In this document: piece after piece, positions 39,621 to 48,366 of the stretch
Layout of the letters: each line of letters begins with the position of its first letter
Numbering within the stretch: the stretch's first letter is position 1
DNA from: Terrisporobacter petrolearius
GTDB taxonomy: Bacteria > Bacillota > Clostridia > Peptostreptococcales > Peptostreptococcaceae
Direction: 5' to 3' (one strand)
DNA: 64,000 nucleotides
Assembly: GCF_032598785.1 (NCBI RefSeq)
Contig: NZ_CP102984.1
Notes under the pieces: model-generated
Told to the model about the DNA's origin: nothing
What the model saw: only the letters and a program-made list of their open reading frames with translations
Databases searched by the model: none
Made by a program: the position numbers and the translations under genes

Positions 39621-39637
39621 TAATAAGGAGATATAAA

Positions 39638-40102
39638 ATGTTTTGCAATTATGATATGAAAAGATTATTAAGTAATATTGAATACACAAGTAATGATAAG
39701 AATGTGAAATTAATTGAAAAAAAGTGTAGTATAAAAGGAGAATATTTTTATTGTATAAAAGAAGGATTTTGTTTATCTTGTGATAATGTTAATTTTGTTA
39801 AAGATGAATTATCTGATTTTGAATGGGAAGGTAATGAGATATATTTATATTCAGATGGTTATATAGATGAAGTATTAAAAGAAGCCTTAATAATAATTGA
39901 GCAGCTAAAAGTACAAATGTTGAATGAGTTTAAAAAAACATCTTTCGATATTGTTTTATCAGTTGACCTTGGAGATGAAGATGTAAATCCATCAGCAACA
40001 ATTAGATTTTATTCAGTTAGAGATGAATATCATATTATAGAATATGATGAAATAGAAGAATACAATCAACCTATGTTAATTTGTGACATAGTTAATAAAT
40101 AA
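39638..40102 (+). CDS. candidate immunity protein for cassette E
   Basis: 154 aa, ATG after AAGGAGATA. Acidic, soluble, beta-rich N-terminus with several Cys (MFCNYDMKRLL, CLSCDNVNFV) and a C-terminal strand-rich part (VLSVDLGDEDVNPSATIRFY). No family recognised. Position between toxin tip and module-end hairpin is the basis for the call. Confidence 0.6.
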   Translation: MFCNYDMKRLLSNIEYTSNDKNVKLIEKKCSIKGEYFYCIKEGFCLSCDNVNFVKDELSDFEWEGNEIYLYSDGYIDEVLKEALIIIEQLKVQMLNEFKKTSFDIVLSVDLGDEDVNPSATIRFYSVRDEYHIIEYDEIEEYNQPMLICDIVNK

Positions 40103-40160
40103 ATTTTTTATGAAAATTATGTAGAAAAGAGTAAGATCAAATTTAAATGTCATTAAAACC

Positions 40161-40202
40161 AATGGACTTGATAAAAATATTAGTATTTTTATCAAGTCCA
40201 TT
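40161..40202 (+). terminator. module-end hairpin (E)
   Basis: Perfect 19-bp stem (AATGGACTTGATAAAAATA) with loop TTAG. Same family as 29128 and 37083. Confidence 0.55.
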
Positions 40203-40289
40203 ATAATAATAAGGAATTAATTAAGAACTAGCTATTGATGACAATCAGTTAGTAAGGTTAAGGTAGATACAAAGGAAAGTAACTAAAAA

Positions 40290-40805
40290 AATAACTAAAA
40301 AGGTTGATTTACAGCAGGAACTTTAATATTAACACAAGAAGGAAATGTAGTAACTTACAATGGAGTGATAACGGTATATAACTTTGAGGTTGAAGATTTC
40401 CATACTTATTTTGCGTCTGATGCAATTGTGCTTGTACATAATGATTATTCAGGAGTAAGAAGAAAAGGCGCATTTAGAGAAGCTAAAAGAGATGTAGGTA
40501 TATATAAATCTCAACAACCATATGAATCTGGGTCAGATCATATGAGAACAGCTGAGCATGAAGGAAGTAAAATAATACTGGGTAAAAATAACAAACCTAT
40601 AAAAACAAGAGAATACAATTTTATTAATTATAAAGGTAAAAAAATTATTATACAAGATAATGGTGCGAAACACTTAAAAGGAGGTCAAGGACCACATTTT
40701 AATGTGATACCGGCTAATAAAAAACTAGTAAGTTTTAGGGAACTCAATTACATTATTCTTATAACAAATGATAGAGAGGTGATAGCATGTGGTATGAACT
40801 ATTAG
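40290..40805 (+). pseudogene. decayed cassette F: Hint fragment with HNH/Endo VII-like toxin
   Basis: Only scraps of the linker and Hint remain (TTTACAGCAGGAACTTTAAT near 40308, then TVYNFEVEDFHTYF to VHNDYSGVRRK in ORF 40365-40805). The tip has REAKRDVGIYKSQQPYESGS, KTREYNF, KKIIIQDNGAKHLKGGQG and PHFNV, the HNH/endonuclease VII-type polymorphic toxin pattern, although the usual IQDH is IQDN here. The last residues are shifted: the alternative frame reads GTQLHYSYNK then stop. An intact relative ends the window (after 63710). Non-functional. Confidence 0.68.
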
Positions 40806-41163
40806 ATAACAATGTATTTATTACTAAATTATACGATCAAGTTCCTGATCTAATTGATATTAGGATGATCAGATAAATGTTTTAGATGAATGTGATAAAG
40901 TTAGTATTTTTTTCGATTTACAAAAATATGCAGATAATCCTCCTCAAAAGTGGATTCAATCAAAATATAATACTGTGGTAGTAAATATAGATTTATTTGG
41001 AATACACGAAATAAATATGTCTTATAAACCTACAAATGTAGATAAATCAAACATTAGAATATGTATAGATGAGAATAGTTACATAAATGTTAAAATTACA
41101 GGGCAATTTAATGCAACTATTAGAGCGGTAGTTGGAATGATTCAGACGATAAGCGGATATTAA
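40787..41163 (+). pseudogene. Imm50-like immunity gene, frameshifted
   Basis: ATG 40787 after GAGAGGTGATAG reads MWYELLDNNVFITKLYDQVP and stops at 40876. The adjacent frame from about 40861 continues VSIFFDLQKYADNPPQKW and VVNIDLFGIHEIN to 41163. Joined, this is the Imm50 pattern (WYELL start, FDLxxFxxxPPxKW). It would protect against the HNH-type tip of cassette F; both toxin and immunity are broken here. Confidence 0.65.
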
Positions 41164-41183
41164 ATAAGGTATAAACAGTAGAG

Positions 41184-41226
41184 GTATGCTTCAATTATAT
41201 TATTCATAATTAGAACATACTTTTTA
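41184..41226 (+). terminator. module-end terminator (F)
   Basis: GTATGCTTCAATTATA pairs imperfectly with CATAATTAGAACATAC, followed by TTTTT. Confidence 0.6.
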
Positions 41227-41293
41227 AATACTAGGAATTTTTATAATTGAGAATAATGAAGCAAAGTGCTATACTTACGATGCAGCAAACCGC

Positions 41294-42979
41294 ATGTATA
41301 AGGCCATGTTTACAAAGGTAAGTATAGTAACATTAAATCAAGTAAACACTTATAACGGAAATGGACAAAGAGTTGAAAAATCAGAAAATGGTCAATCAAC
41401 TAAGTACTATTACCAAGACGATTCAGTACTTTACACAACTGTAAAAGCTGATACTTCAACAGAATTAGAAGAGCCAGAGAATGTTGAAAAACTTACTGGA
41501 GTGACTAGTCTTAACCTAATGGGAGCTAGTGGAAATGCTATCGCCACAGTTAGGGATATATCAAGTGCCGAAGGTGAAAAATACTACTTCTACAACAAGG
41601 ACATGCGTGAAAGTACAACAAATCTAGTAAACGTAGAAGGTAAAAGTGAAGTAGCTTATGAATACACTGATTTTGGTGAAACTGAAATAAATGGTGATGA
41701 AAACTTGTACAATGAAATCTGCTACACAGGTGGAATTTACGATAATAAAACAGGACTGTATTATTTGAATGCTAGATACTACAATCCTGAAGATGGAAGA
41801 TTCTTAACAGAAGACACTTATCGTGGAGAATTCACAGACCCAAGTAGTTTACATCTATATGCATATTGTACAAACAACCCAATATCATATACAGATCCGA
41901 GTGGTCATTTCCCAATTTTGCTTGCATTTGATGCTGCATGGGGGGCATATGATGGATATCAATATGCGAAGAAGAAAAATCTAAGAGGTTGGAAGAAAGC
42001 AGGAGCTATAGTTGGTGGAGTAGTACTTGGAACTATAAATCCATTTAAAGCATTAAAAGTAGGTAAAGTTTTCAAAAGAGTTGCTAAAATAGTTAAAAAG
42101 CGTAAAAGTACAAAGGCTATAGCTAAGAGAGTTTATAGGGTTGTAAGGAAATCTAAAGTAGTTACAAAAAGGTCTTATAGAAAAGCAAGAAGAAAGGCTA
42201 CGAGAACATATCGTAGGGTTAGATGTAAGATAACTAAAAAAGGTTGTTTTACAGCAGGAACGTTAATTTCAACAAAAGATGGGGATGTTCCAATAGAAGA
42301 TATTGAAGAAGGCGACCTGGTATGGGCACAAGATTCAGAAACAGGAGAAATAGCACTTAAAAAAGTAGTACAAACCTTTGAAAAAGAAACGGATACAATA
42401 CTTTATATTAAAGTAGCGGGAGAAGTTATCGAAGCTACTGAACAGCATGTGTTCTATATTGATGGTGTAGGTTGGATACCAGCAAGTATGATTGAAGAAG
42501 GAGATGTAGTAGTTCTTCAGTCAGGTGATAAGTCTACAGTTGAGAAGATAGATAAAGTAGTTCACAATGAACTGATAAGGGTATATAATTTTGAGGTTGA
42601 AGATTTCCATACGTATTTTGTATCTGATGCAAGTGTGTTGGTGCATAATACTGCGACATGTGGGGAGGTAGTATTATCTAAAGAAAAGTCATACGAAAGA
42701 GCAAGAAATAAAGCATTGAATATTTTAGGAGATCTAGGTCCAGGTTCAAAACCAGTAAAAGGTAGGTTAAAAACCAGTAGAGGAAACGGTAAAGTTATTG
42801 GAAGACAGTCTGCAGATGGAAAAGTAAGATGGAGATTAGATTATGACCCTAAAAAGGGAGCTCATATTAACGTTGAGGATTTCAGAGGAGGTAAAAAAGG
42901 CAAAGGTAAAAAATACGCTATACCTTTTAAAGGAAACGAAGCTACTTATGAATCTCTATTAAAACATTTAAATAGGTAA
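41294..42979 (+). CDS. orphan Rhs 3' cassette G: core, Hint, unassigned toxin
   Basis: 561 aa; similarity to the main gene starts near 41255 (CYTYDAANRM). Rhs core, basic linker, Hint (CFTAGTLISTKDG to VLVHNTATCG), then a tip: KSYERARNKALNILGDLGPG, KPVKGRLKTSRGNGKVIGRQ, WRLDYDPKKGAHINVEDF, KYAIPFKGNE, LLKHLNR. The HIN and basic/aromatic residues suggest a nuclease and I have seen similar Firmicutes toxin ends, but I cannot name the family. No start signals. The candidate immunity gene lies 12 bases downstream. Confidence 0.72.
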   Translation: MYKAMFTKVSIVTLNQVNTYNGNGQRVEKSENGQSTKYYYQDDSVLYTTVKADTSTELEEPENVEKLTGVTSLNLMGASGNAIATVRDISSAEGEKYYFYNKDMRESTTNLVNVEGKSEVAYEYTDFGETEINGDENLYNEICYTGGIYDNKTGLYYLNARYYNPEDGRFLTEDTYRGEFTDPSSLHLYAYCTNNPISYTDPSGHFPILLAFDAAWGAYDGYQYAKKKNLRGWKKAGAIVGGVVLGTINPFKALKVGKVFKRVAKIVKKRKSTKAIAKRVYRVVRKSKVVTKRSYRKARRKATRTYRRVRCKITKKGCFTAGTLISTKDGDVPIEDIEEGDLVWAQDSETGEIALKKVVQTFEKETDTILYIKVAGEVIEATEQHVFYIDGVGWIPASMIEEGDVVVLQSGDKSTVEKIDKVVHNELIRVYNFEVEDFHTYFVSDASVLVHNTATCGEVVLSKEKSYERARNKALNILGDLGPGSKPVKGRLKTSRGNGKVIGRQSADGKVRWRLDYDPKKGAHINVEDFRGGKKGKGKKYAIPFKGNEATYESLLKHLNR

Positions 42980-42991
42980 GGATGTGGAAAA

Positions 42992-43375
42992 ATGACATTA
43001 TTAGAAGAATGTATAGAAGTATTAAAAAATAATATATATATATTACCTGGAGATGAACAAGAAAATATCGAAGAGATATTTTTTGACACAATACCTTTTA
43101 CCAATTGGGGAAGAGTTGATTGGAGTAGAATTAAGAATAAAAAAGATATTAAATCTATTGAAGAATTAAGTGAAATTAATAATGATGAAGAGTTTTATAT
43201 TATTTGGAGTGATGCAGATTTACCTATAATTAAAAGCAATGCTAATGCTATTTTTAGTAATTTAGATGATATAACAGCTGTTAGTTTCGATACGTGGCTA
43301 TTTTCGATAGATAGAAAATTAATTATTGAGTTTTATCATGATGGTGATACAACTATAGGTTTAACATACAATTAA
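42992..43375 (+). CDS. candidate immunity protein for cassette G
   Basis: 127 aa, ATG after AAGGATGTGG. Acidic and soluble: helical N-terminus (LLEECIEVLKNN), PFTNWGRVDWSRIKNKKDI in the middle, and FDTWLFSIDRKLIIEFYHDG strands at the end. The fold resembles small CdiI-type proteins in outline only. No family assigned; position supports the role. Confidence 0.62.
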   Translation: MTLLEECIEVLKNNIYILPGDEQENIEEIFFDTIPFTNWGRVDWSRIKNKKDIKSIEELSEINNDEEFYIIWSDADLPIIKSNANAIFSNLDDITAVSFDTWLFSIDRKLIIEFYHDGDTTIGLTYN

Positions 43376-43508
43376 AAAATATTTCTATATAGAATTTAAT
43401 TACTATAAAATATTATGTTTTAAATTGTAAAGAAAGCATATCAAAAGAATAATATATTTAAATTTACTATTGTATTGCAACAATAAATGCAAAATTAATT
43501 TTTAATGG

Positions 43509-43570
43509 AAATACTCCTGTTATGATAAACTTTTAAAATTATTAGTCTATCATAATGAGGGGTATTTTTG
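43509..43570 (+). terminator. module-end terminator (G)
   Basis: AATACTCC..TTATGATA pairs imperfectly with TATCATAATGAGGGGTATT and is followed by TTTTTG. The rest of 43376-43575 is AT-rich and has no ORF. Confidence 0.6.
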
Positions 43571-43574
43571 ATAA

Positions 43575-44080
43575 TAGACTGTATTTCATATAGATAATGT
43601 AGGCTGAATACCAGCAAGTATGATTTAAGAAGGATATACAGTAGTTCTTCAGTCAGGAGACAAATCTACAGTTGAGAAGATAGATAAAGTAGTTCACAAT
43701 GAACTGATAAGGGTATATAACTTTGAGGTTGAAGATTTCCATACGTATTTTGTATCTGATGCAAGTGTGTTGGTACATAATAATTATTCAGGAGTAAGAA
43801 GAAAAAAGGTATTTTATAAAGTGAAAATTTACCAACGAAAGGCAAGATAAGATATATTACTTCCGAAAACTGGAATTCACCCCAATCACTACCTAAACAT
43901 ATTGGAGGATATGTTGATAGATTTGGAAATGTTTGGACTCAAGGACCTTCTAGAACTAAAAACCAAAACTTTGAATGGGATGTACAACTTTCAAAAAAAG
44001 GAAAGTCAAGCTTAGGATGGGCAAATAGAGATGGATCTCATTTAAATATATCTTTAGATGGAAAAATTACACACAAATAG
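43575..44080 (+). pseudogene. decayed cassette H: Hint fragment and second type-17-like toxin
   Basis: Hint fragment with in-frame stops (near 43602 and 43625), then VVLQSGDKS to the VHN boundary and NYSGVRRKK. A frameshift after 43810 separates it from an intact tip frame: LPTKGKIRYITSENWNS, GGYVDRFGNVWTQGPSR, NFEWDVQLSKKGKSSLGWAN, DGSHLNISLDGKITHK, stop 44078-44080. The tip is a diverged homologue of cassette B. Immunity gene follows. Confidence 0.72.
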
Positions 44081-44094
44081 AAAGGAATACGACC

Positions 44095-44433
44095 TTGTTT
44101 ATAAGATTATATGTATATTCAAATAATAATATAGAATCTAAGAATATTGCTAAAGAGGTAGTTAAACCTCTTGAAAATTATATAGAAAAAATAAAGTATA
44201 TAGCCAATAAACCCTATTGGAAAATAGATGGTATGTATGTTGTAGAAATAAAGATTAAATTATATGATAAACTTAATCAGGATTATTTTAATAAGTTTTT
44301 AAAAGAAATATCTAATGATTGGTCAATATTAGGTATTAATGAAGATGAACTAATAGCCTCAGATACAAATTGCATGGAACTAGAAATGGTTTATATATGT
44401 ATTGATGATAAGACAGAAATAAAATTTGACTGA
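44095..44433 (+). CDS. candidate immunity protein for type-17-like toxin (H)
   Basis: 112 aa, TTG start after GAAAGGAA, as in its homologue at 31759. Shares the FIR..YSN start and NKPYWKIDGMYVVEIKI core but has diverged in the C-terminal third. Kept intact although its toxin is a pseudogene. Probably a separate specificity allele. Confidence 0.68.
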   Translation: MFIRLYVYSNNNIESKNIAKEVVKPLENYIEKIKYIANKPYWKIDGMYVVEIKIKLYDKLNQDYFNKFLKEISNDWSILGINEDELIASDTNCMELEMVYICIDDKTEIKFD

Positions 44434-44587
44434 GATGAATTTTAGTAAGAATTTTGTATTAGTATATGGATGAAATAAAATTAAAAAAATTATGCTTACT
44501 AAAAATATAAAAATAATATATTGATTAAATTAAACAAATATTTAATTATAAAGTTTTTTTTATGATTTTATATTATAAAATATATAT

Positions 44588-44617
44588 AATGAGCCAATTG
44601 AAACTGATTGGCTCATT
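44588..44617 (+). terminator. module-end hairpin (H)
   Basis: AATGAGCCAAT / ATTGGCTCATT stem followed by AATATTTTG, a close variant of the hairpin at 32227. Confidence 0.65.
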
Positions 44618-44689
44618 AATATTTTGAGATGTTAAAGTTGGAATATAATTTTTAAAAAAATTGTAAGGTTAAATATAAAATTAGCAACA

Positions 44690-45570
44690 AGGACATGCGT
44701 GAAAGTACGACAAATCTAGTAAATCTAGAAGGTAAAAGCGAAGTATGTTATGAATACACCTATTTTGGTGAAACTGAAATAAATGGTGATGAAAACTTCT
44801 ACAACGAAATCTGCTATACAGGTGGAATTTACGATAATAAGACAGGACTGTATTATTTGAATGCAAGATACTACAACCCTGAAGATGGAAGGTTCTTAAC
44901 AGAAGACACTTATCGTGGAGAATTCACAGACCCAAGTAGTTTACATCTATATGCATACTGTGAAATAACCCAATAGCATATACAGACCCAAGTGGTCAAT
45001 TCCCAATTTGGGGCGTAATTAATGCAGCATGGGGAGCTTATGACGGATACCAATATGCTAAAAAGAAGAACGTAAGTGGTTGGAAGAAAGCAGGAGCCAC
45101 AGTTGGGGGAGCAGTACTTGGAACTATAAATCCATTTAAGAAACTAAAAGTAGGAAAGATTTTCAAAAGAGTTGCGAAAATAGCTAAAAAACGTAAAAAC
45201 ACAAGGGCTATAGCTAAGAGAGTTTATAGGGTTGTAAGGAAAAATAAATCAATTACAAGGAAAGCAAGTAGGAAAGTACGTAAAAAAGCTACGAGAGTAT
45301 TTAAAAAGAAGAAAACTAGAATAAGTGCAAAGAAAAGAAGAAATGGTAATAGAAACGTTAAAAATAAAATTAATGCTGTTTGCTTTGTAGCAGGTACTTT
45401 AGTATCAACTGAAAAAGGATTAGTTCCAATAGAAGATATTAAAGAAGGTGACCTAGTATGGTCCCAAAATCCAGAAACTAGTTAAATTAAATTAAGGAAA
45501 GTAGAACAATTATTTATAAATAAAAGTGACACTATACTTAGAATTAATGTCGCAGGGGAAATAAATAGGA
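44690..45570 (+). pseudogene. broken Rhs cassette I, toxin tip lost
   Basis: Starts at the DMRESTTNLVN segment of the Rhs core. Open to 44976, frameshifted at TGTGAAATAACCC, then the core end (DPSGQFPIW), the SITRK-type linker and the variant Hint (VCFVAGTLVSTEKG) as in cassette C, with a stop near 45482. The Hint is cut off after RINVAGEI. No tip remains: an immunity-like gene starts 25 bases later, so a deletion removed the rest of the Hint and the whole toxin. Confidence 0.72.
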
Positions 45571-45576
45571 GGAAAA

Positions 45577-46038
45577 ATGTTTAAGGAATATTTGGAAAAA
45601 AATATAATGGAGGGTATGGGAAGATGTTCTGATATGATTTGGATTTCATTTGGCAAGGAATTATTAATAATGAATTACAAAAATCAGGAAGTTAAAAAAT
45701 CAGAGTATGAGTTTCATATCCAATGTCCATTTAGAATATCTAAAAATAATAAAGTTATATTAGGAAATTATGATATTTATACATTGCTTGATGATTCTAT
45801 AAGTGATGATTGGGATGTTATAGGAAACAATAGGTATGATAAAATTGTTAATGAAATATTATTACCAATGCTACCTATAAAAGTAAATAAGGTGAACTAC
45901 AGTAAGATAGGAGATATTGAGATTTTATTAGAAGATAATATAGTAATAAATATATTTGTAAACTCTTCTGATCTTGATGAAGAATGGAGATTCATAAATA
46001 ATCATACTGGTAATCATTATGTATTCAGAGAAGAATAA
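45577..46038 (+). CDS. orphan immunity-like protein (cassette I)
   Basis: 153 aa, ATG after TAGGAGGAAA. Soluble and acidic: SDMIWISFGKELLIMNYKNQ, IQCPFRISKNNKVILGNYDI, then EEWRFINNHTGNHYVFREE at the end. No family recognised. It holds the immunity position but its toxin has been deleted. A stand-alone immunity gene could still protect against relatives carrying that toxin. Confidence 0.65.
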   Translation: MFKEYLEKNIMEGMGRCSDMIWISFGKELLIMNYKNQEVKKSEYEFHIQCPFRISKNNKVILGNYDIYTLLDDSISDDWDVIGNNRYDKIVNEILLPMLPIKVNKVNYSKIGDIEILLEDNIVINIFVNSSDLDEEWRFINNHTGNHYVFREE

Positions 46039-46217
46039 TCTATTAATACAAATCAGGTTATATAAAGTTGTAGATATATATGTCGGAAAAATATTAGCAC
46101 ACATTTACAATTAAGTTTTAAAAAAATAAAAAAGCTAAATAAAAAATAAAATTGATATGATTAAGTAATATACACAAATAAATGATATGATAAAAAATAT
46201 ATGTTAGAGTATACCAC

Positions 46218-46286
46218 TCATCTCCACCATTCAAACACTGGAAAACGAGGATAAGAAACTACTGAGTTTAGTGCTTAGTAGTTTTT
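46218..46286 (+). repeat. ssrA att copy and terminator at island right end
   Basis: TCATCTCCACCATTCAAAC (46218-46236) copies the ssrA 3' end. The flank ACGAGGATAAGAAACTACT matches that after the 15590 copy, and the hairpin CTACTGAG / CTTAGTAG with five T (46259-46286) follows. This marks the distal boundary of the Rhs island. 46039-46217 has no ORF. Confidence 0.7.
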
Positions 46287-46543
46287 CTTGCATAAATTTT
46301 ACACAAATGTCATGCAAGAATTTTTAACTGTATTTCAAAATACTACCCCTATCATTATCTTATAAAACTAAACACAGAACTAATAAAACTACAAATACTA
46401 CAATTCAATAAACAATCTATCAAAAAAAAGTCACATATAAAAAATAACAATATGAAGATTACTAAAAAATTTACAGTGCAATTTAACAAAAAAAATATGG
46501 TGTTTATTTATAAATCATGTTAGAATAAGTGAAACAAAATAGC

Positions 46544-46609
46544 TATCGTATAAAGTTGATATAATGGATCAACGGTTTCTACCAAATCACCAATGGTTTG
46601 ACTACGATA
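46544..46609 (+). promoter_or_regulatory. guanine (purine) riboswitch
   Basis: P1 TATCGTA / TACGATA (46544-46550 with 46603-46609), P2 GTTGAT / ATCAAC with loop ATAATGG, J2/3 GGTTTCTACC, P3 CCAAATC / GGTTTG, and J3/1 GACTAC. The C at 46602 corresponds to the discriminating C74 (U in adenine riboswitches), so guanine or hypoxanthine is the predicted ligand. The region to 46728 may form a terminator (ATAGATT / AATCTAT near 46630-46670). It controls the purine permease downstream. Confidence 0.85.
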
Positions 46610-46728
46610 AGGTATATTTTTGCATTCAAATAGATTACATTTGCGCTAATTAAGCTGAATAAATCTATCTAAAAATATTTCCATTATCCTTTATACATAG
46701 TTTGACAAAAGTATTAAGGAGACACATT

Positions 46729-48030
46729 ATGAATTTCATTTCTAATTATTTTGAATTCGAGAAAAAAGGAACAAATTTAAAAACTGAAATACTAGGAGGA
46801 GCAACTACTTTCTTAACCATGGCATATATCTTATTTGTTGTACCAGGAGTTTTATCTCAAGTAGGAATGCCAAAAGAAAGTGTATTCGCAGCTACAGCAA
46901 TAGCAAGTGCTGTGGGAACTTTTATAATAGGAGCAATAGCAAAATTCCCAATGGTTTTAGCACCAGGTATGGGACTTAATGCATTCTTTGCATTTGGGGT
47001 TTGTATGGGTATGGGAATACCATGGCAAAGTACTATCTCAGCAACTTTATTATCAGGAATTATATTTTTAATTATATCTATTACAGGATTGAGAGAACTT
47101 GTAATAAAAGCAATACCAAATGATATGAAATATGCAGTTAGTGCAGGAATCGGACTTTTTATAGCATTTATAGGTTTAAAAAATGCAGGAATAGTAGTAG
47201 CAAATCCAGCTACATTTGTTGCTTTAGGAAATTTATCTGATAAATCGGTATTAATATCATTATTTGGACTCGCCGTAATTTCAATATTAATGGTAAGAGG
47301 AGTTAACATAGCAATATTTTTAGGAATAATTATAACAGTTATAGCTGGAGTAGTTAGCGGAGTTGTAGATGCTCCAACTGCAATTGTATCAATGCCTCCA
47401 TCAATGGCGCCAACTTTTGGTGTAGCAATTACTCATTTAAAAGATGTATTTAATCCTCAAATGATGTTAGTTGTATTTACTTTCTTATTTATGGATTTCT
47501 TTGATACAGCGGGAACTTTAGTGGCAGTTGGTTCAAAAATAGGTTTAATAAGAGAAGATGGAACTGTGGAAAATGGTTCAAAAGCATTACTTGCTGATTC
47601 TGTAGCAACTTGTATAGGAGCTATATTTGGGACAACTAATACAACTTCTTGTATGGAGTCTTTATCAGGAATAGGTCTTGGTGCTAAAACAGGTTTCTCA
47701 AGTGTAGTAGCATCTGGATTATTTATATTAAGTTTATTCTTCTCACCATTATTAAGTGTAGTAACTACTCAAGTTACAGCACCAGCCTTAATAATAGTCG
47801 GATCACTTTTATGTATGTCATTTGCAGAAATAGACTGGAGTAAGTCAGAAGTAGCTATACCAGCATTTTTAACAATAATACTAATGCCTTTAACATATAG
47901 TGTAGGAGAAGGAATTGCCTTTGGACTTTTAGCTTATGTTGTATTAATGGCATGTAAAGGTGAAATAAAGAAAGTTCACCCTGTAATGTGCGGATTAAGT
48001 GTATTATTTTTAGTATACTTTATGATTTAA
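46729..48030 (+). CDS. pbuG: NCS2 family guanine/hypoxanthine permease
   Basis: 433 aa from the ATG at 46729, placed after TTAAGGAG; an in-frame TTG at 46702 lies further up without a site. A polytopic membrane transporter of the AzgA-like NCS2 branch: GATTFLTMAYILFVVPG at the N-terminus, APGMGLNAFFAFGVC, MDFFDTAGTLVAVG, and GTTNTTSCMES. The guanine riboswitch just upstream fits purine-base uptake that is shut off when guanine is abundant. The gene probably lies on the chromosomal side of the island boundary. Confidence 0.9.
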   Translation: MNFISNYFEFEKKGTNLKTEILGGATTFLTMAYILFVVPGVLSQVGMPKESVFAATAIASAVGTFIIGAIAKFPMVLAPGMGLNAFFAFGVCMGMGIPWQSTISATLLSGIIFLIISITGLRELVIKAIPNDMKYAVSAGIGLFIAFIGLKNAGIVVANPATFVALGNLSDKSVLISLFGLAVISILMVRGVNIAIFLGIIITVIAGVVSGVVDAPTAIVSMPPSMAPTFGVAITHLKDVFNPQMMLVVFTFLFMDFFDTAGTLVAVGSKIGLIREDGTVENGSKALLADSVATCIGAIFGTTNTTSCMESLSGIGLGAKTGFSSVVASGLFILSLFFSPLLSVVTTQVTAPALIIVGSLLCMSFAEIDWSKSEVAIPAFLTIILMPLTYSVGEGIAFGLLAYVVLMACKGEIKKVHPVMCGLSVLFLVYFMI

Positions 48031-48033
48031 TAA

Positions 48034-48184
48034 CAACAAGAACTGCTTTTTTATGATATTTAGTAATTAAAATTATGTAAGTTTGTGTGAAAATAAATGA
48101 TGGATATGATTGTAGTCAATCATATCTACTAATTGAAGATTCTAAAAGGTATTAGTATAAGGGATTATATTAATACCTTTTTTT
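48034..48184 (+). repeat. decayed copy of the island right-end module, with terminator
   Basis: AACAAGAACTGC, AAAATTATGTAAGTTTGTGTG and GATGGATATGATTGTAGTCA then ATCATATCTACTAATTGAAG parallel 15501-15617 in order and spacing with many substitutions. It ends in a terminator (48145-48154 with 48171-48180, then T) resembling the ssrA terminator. It may be an older island scar and now terminates the permease gene. 48185-48345 holds nothing I recognise. Confidence 0.5.
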
Positions 48185-48366
48185 ATTTAATTTATATAAA
48201 TTAAATAATTATGCAAATTAAAAGATAACTCATATATTCATCTACAAAAGGATAATTTACTAATGTCTAAAATTTATTGAAGAACAAGGTTTTCACGATT
48301 ATAATGAGGTTATATCAATTTAAAAAATAGGCTATTAAATATCTAATGAATCAGGGGGAATATACT

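Noticed and set aside
18829..46038. Repeated Rhs segments as an assembly duplication artefact
   Set aside because: The copies differ by many point changes, begin at different positions and have distinct tips, immunity genes and hairpins, so simple mis-assembly does not explain them. Long-read confirmation would still help for the near-identical B/C block.
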